NCBI RefSeq assembly: GCF_039522365.1
Contig: NZ_BAAADJ010000002.1
Span: forward strand, 1 to 64,000
Source: Bacillus carboniphilus
GTDB taxonomy: Bacteria > Bacillota > Bacilli > Bacillales > JC228
Length of the DNA stretch: 64,000 nucleotides
Reading direction: 5' to 3'
The notes under the pieces are model-generated. The model was not told the DNA's origin, made no database searches, and worked only from the letters and a program-made list of their open reading frames with translations. The translations under genes and the position numbers were made by a program. Shown piece after piece: positions 61,012-64,000 of this stretch (the first letter of the stretch is position 1; each line of letters opens with the position of its first letter).

Positions 61012-63921
61012 GTGAAATCTTTCAATCTATTATTCCAATCCGAAGAGTTGTTTATTCAATTTGTAAAAAAGCACGAATTAAATGAGTATCCGAATGTACT
61101 AGTGTCTGTATTTTGTGGAAAAGTGTATGAAACAACGATTGAGAAAGTGGCAAACATCATCCAAACCCACATCCCTCGTGCTGCTGTAATCGGATGTACA
61201 ACAGATGGCGAAATAATGGGAGGTACCCACACATCAGAGGAAATTGTTATTTCCTTTACGGTTTTTGAGAAAACAGAAGTGAAATCTTTTTCCATAAAAG
61301 ATATCAATAAATTTAACGCTAAATTTTTGGGTGAGGATATAGGAATGTCCCATACCACTATTGATACAAAAGCGATTATCATTTTATCTTCCCATGATGC
61401 AAATGAAAGTACATTGTTCATAGAAGGAATTCAAAAAGTGGCTCCTAATACTGAAGTTGCAGGAGGATTGGCAGGAGATAACGGTCACTATAAGAAACAA
61501 TTGGTCTTTGATGGAAAACAAATCATTGAAAACGGGATTGTTGGTGTTGTATTAGATTCACAAGTACTTCAAGCACACACTGGATACCATTCGAAGTGGA
61601 AGGAAGTAGGAAGACCCTTCCTTATTACGAAAGCATCGGGAAATATTGTTTATTCCATTGAGCAAAAGAAACCTTTGCAGATTTTAAAGCAGTATCTTGG
61701 ACAAGGTTTTATTAGCCGTCTTCCTATTTCTAGTGCAGAGTTTCCTTTTGTATTAAAAAATAGCATGGAGAAGCGCCCCATTTTTATTCGAAAAGTAGAG
61801 GAAAATGGAGCTATCCAACTTAGTGAGGAAGTTACAGAGGGAGATGAACTCACGTTTGCGTATGCAGATACGGAGACGTTGATTGATCACTCTACAAGAG
61901 GACTGAAAAAGCTTGCCAAGAAATCAGTGGAATCCATTTTTGTGTTCCCATGTATGTCAAGGCGAAGGTTTTTCTCTGATTTCACTAACTATGAACTGAG
62001 AATTCTTGAACAAATTGCACCTTCCGTTGGCTTTTTCTGTTATGGTGAAATCGTTAAAAAAGACCAAAATCTTCTAATAGAAGGCAATGCCATGACTTAC
62101 CTTGCTTTGAGTGAGTCGAAAGGGTCGAAGGAAGTTCCGAAGCACATTATTAAATTTAAGGGTACGAATCAAGTGAATACGATGATGGCGTTTACTCAAT
62201 TGATGGAGGCATCCACAGAAGATTTACGGCAAATGCACGATAACGTTCAATTATCGGAGCAATATTATCGTTCCCTTTTTGACCATAATTCAGATGTCGT
62301 GTATTCGACAGATCTAAATGGGCGTTTTACTAGTGCAAATCCAAGTTTTGAAGAGGTATTTGGTTATGAAAAAAGTGAGTTTCTTGGTAAATCGGCTTTA
62401 AAGTTCATTCAAGATAAGGATATCCCGAGGGTAAGAAACCATTTTTATCGAACCATGAGGGGAAAAGAACAATTCTATGAGTTAGAAGTTGTTTCAAAGA
62501 ATGGAAGTACTCATATGCTTCATATAAAGAATATCCCAATCATTGTGAATGGTGAAATGGTGGGAGTATATGGGATTGGTCGAGATATCACAGAAAAAAT
62601 AAGAACGGAAGAAAAAGTCACACACTTAGCACATTTCGACCATGAGACAGGGCTTGCAAACCGAACTCTCTTTTCTGAAATGGTAGTAGATCAGATTAAA
62701 AAGGCAAAGAAGAAAAAACGCTCTTTAGCGGCAATGTTTATAGATATGGATCGCTTTAAAATTATCAATGATAGTCTTGGACATACCGCTGGGGATTATG
62801 TTTTAAAAGAGCTAGCCTACCGCATTCAGAATTCATTACCAAGAGGTTCGTTCATGGGCCGTTTTGGTGGAGACAAATTTACCGTCTTAATCTCTCAAGA
62901 TGGTACTGAAAAAGATTATTATGATATCGCCTACCGCATATCTGAGAATATAAAAAAACCCGTTATTTTTGACCAACAGGAGTTCTTTATCAGTTCGAGT
63001 ATCGGTGTAAGTATGTACCCAACAGATGGAACTGATTCTGACACACTACTCCGAAATTCTGATGCTGCCATGAACCGTGCAAAGCTAATGGGTGGCAGTC
63101 GAATCGTTTTCTTTTCCAGTGAGTTGAATGAAAAGGCGATTAAACGGTTGGAAATGGAAAGAGAATTGAGAAAGGCATTAAAGCGGAATGAGTTTCATTT
63201 AGTGTTCCAGCCGATTGTCGATCTAAAAACTAATCGGATTACCGGTAGTGAAGCTTTGATTCGTTGGGTCCATCCTAGGTATGGAACTGTTGCACCAGGT
63301 GTGTTTATCCCAATTGCAGAAGAAACTGGGATTATTAAGGAAATTGGTGAGTGGGTATTAAAAGAAGCATGTAACCAGAATGCAAATTGGCACAAGCAGG
63401 GATATAATGATTTGACTATTTCTGTTAATGTTTCTGCTCACCAGCTACTTGACCCTGCCTTCGTTCTGCAAGTTGATCGTGCTATTGAAGAATCAGGGCT
63501 TTCACCAGAGTTCTTATATTTAGAATTAACCGAAAGCGTAATGATTGGTAATCTAGATTATTGCCTGCGAGTTATGAATGAGTTGCAGCATATGGGCATT
63601 AACATCTCTATCGATGATTTTGGCACGGGGTATTCTTCGTTAAGTTATATTAAAACCTTACCGGCTAACCGTTTGAAAATTGATAAATCCTTCATCGATC
63701 ATCTATCAAGAAACGCACCAGATTTAGCAGTGGTCCAAGCGGTTATCATGATGGGGAACGGACTAAATATGAATGTAGTGGCAGAAGGCGTCGAAACAAA
63801 AGAGCAGGCCTCTGTACTACTAGATTTACAATGTGAGTATGTACAAGGCTACTACTTTAGCCGTCCATTGCAAAAAGAGGATTTTGAAAAGCAATTACCG
63901 ACTCAGTTTTTGACGGTTTAG
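61012..63921 (+). CDS. FIST-PAS-GGDEF-EAL c-di-GMP phosphodiesterase
   Basis: This 969-residue soluble signalling protein has FIST N (about 25-220) and FIST C (about 225-370) sensor domains. A PAS domain (about 415-530) begins YYRSLFDHNSDVVYSTDLNG. The GGDEF domain (about 545-710) has active-site motif RFGGDKF, Lys replacing Glu, so cyclase activity is unlikely. The EAL domain (about 720-960) keeps GSEALIRW, NVSAHQLL, LELTESV, DDFGTGYSSL, KIDKSFI and AEGVET, so hydrolysis of c-di-GMP is expected. GTG start after GAAGGTG. FIST domains are thought to bind small ligands such as amino acids. Confidence 0.92.
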   Translation: MKSFNLLFQSEELFIQFVKKHELNEYPNVLVSVFCGKVYETTIEKVANIIQTHIPRAAVIGCTTDGEIMGGTHTSEEIVISFTVFEKTEVKSFSIKDINKFNAKFLGEDIGMSHTTIDTKAIIILSSHDANESTLFIEGIQKVAPNTEVAGGLAGDNGHYKKQLVFDGKQIIENGIVGVVLDSQVLQAHTGYHSKWKEVGRPFLITKASGNIVYSIEQKKPLQILKQYLGQGFISRLPISSAEFPFVLKNSMEKRPIFIRKVEENGAIQLSEEVTEGDELTFAYADTETLIDHSTRGLKKLAKKSVESIFVFPCMSRRRFFSDFTNYELRILEQIAPSVGFFCYGEIVKKDQNLLIEGNAMTYLALSESKGSKEVPKHIIKFKGTNQVNTMMAFTQLMEASTEDLRQMHDNVQLSEQYYRSLFDHNSDVVYSTDLNGRFTSANPSFEEVFGYEKSEFLGKSALKFIQDKDIPRVRNHFYRTMRGKEQFYELEVVSKNGSTHMLHIKNIPIIVNGEMVGVYGIGRDITEKIRTEEKVTHLAHFDHETGLANRTLFSEMVVDQIKKAKKKKRSLAAMFIDMDRFKIINDSLGHTAGDYVLKELAYRIQNSLPRGSFMGRFGGDKFTVLISQDGTEKDYYDIAYRISENIKKPVIFDQQEFFISSSIGVSMYPTDGTDSDTLLRNSDAAMNRAKLMGGSRIVFFSSELNEKAIKRLEMERELRKALKRNEFHLVFQPIVDLKTNRITGSEALIRWVHPRYGTVAPGVFIPIAEETGIIKEIGEWVLKEACNQNANWHKQGYNDLTISVNVSAHQLLDPAFVLQVDRAIEESGLSPEFLYLELTESVMIGNLDYCLRVMNELQHMGINISIDDFGTGYSSLSYIKTLPANRLKIDKSFIDHLSRNAPDLAVVQAVIMMGNGLNMNVVAEGVETKEQASVLLDLQCEYVQGYYFSRPLQKEDFEKQLPTQFLTV

Positions 63922-63929
63922 TAAGGGAG

Positions 63930-63963
63930 TTCCTTCCTGGTATTTCAGGGAGGAATCTTTTTT
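63930..63963 (+). terminator. Terminator of the FIST-GGDEF-EAL gene
   Basis: TTCCTTCCTG pairs with CAGGGAGGAA (one G-U pair) and is followed by a T run. Confidence 0.8.
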
Positions 63964-64000
63964 ATTTGTTTGGGATTGAGCAGGTAGTGCCGGTTTGGGA

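Overview
The window reads as chromosome of a low-GC, endospore-forming Bacillaceae. It carries spore genes (gerPA-PF, tiny YjcZ-type sporulation peptides), competence and protease regulators (comK, hpr/scoC) and a gene order close to the Bacillus subtilis yha, yhf, yhj and yis regions. I see no rRNA, tRNA, prophage or CRISPR locus. The species cannot be fixed from the sequence alone.

Layout. 1-5.7 kb: the 3' end of a group II intron abuts the prsA stop codon; then three tiny membrane peptide genes, small membrane proteins, hpr, yhaH, trpP with a TRAP-type leader, and hit. 5.8-6.6 kb: a 51-bp tandem hairpin array. 6.7-12.6 kb: ecsABC, a GNAT/YoaP protein, the amidohydrolase yhaA and a PAP2 phosphatase. 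12.7-17.0 kb: a large permease and a LiaFSR-type envelope-stress system. 17.0-24.0 kb: hmoB, hemE-hemH (no adjacent hemY), yhfH, yhfI, lplJ, and lcfB behind a FadR operator. 24.1-33.4 kb: a NERD protein, an XRE-cupin regulator divergent from azlCD, an M48 protease, yhzC, comK, yhjD, an S9 peptidase, yhjE and sipV.

33.9-46.9 kb is the most individual part. A 1071-residue STAND ATPase/BTAD (SARP-like) regulator precedes a complete Liv-type ABC importer. The importer runs on into a KAS III-like enzyme, an alpha/beta hydrolase and an SDR reductase, and a separately transcribed acyl-CoA synthetase follows. The importer promoter and the synthetase promoter share a TGTAAC-N5-TGTAAC direct repeat (11-bp pitch) over the -35. 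This suggests one regulon for uptake, CoA activation and processing of an unidentified carboxylate. 46.9-55.4 kb: an MFS exporter and addB-addA. 55.4-58.0 kb: a 52-bp tandem array where sbcDC-type genes might be expected, then gerPA-PF. 58.1-64.0 kb: a DUF418 protein, a P-loop kinase-like protein, yisK, and a FIST-PAS-GGDEF-EAL protein whose GGDEF motif reads GGDKF.

A second theme is the intergenic DNA. Six gaps hold short tandem arrays of palindromic or simple units. Four have 51-52 bp periods and two have about 20-bp periods, close to whole numbers of helical turns. Two arrays 27 kb apart share the same core.
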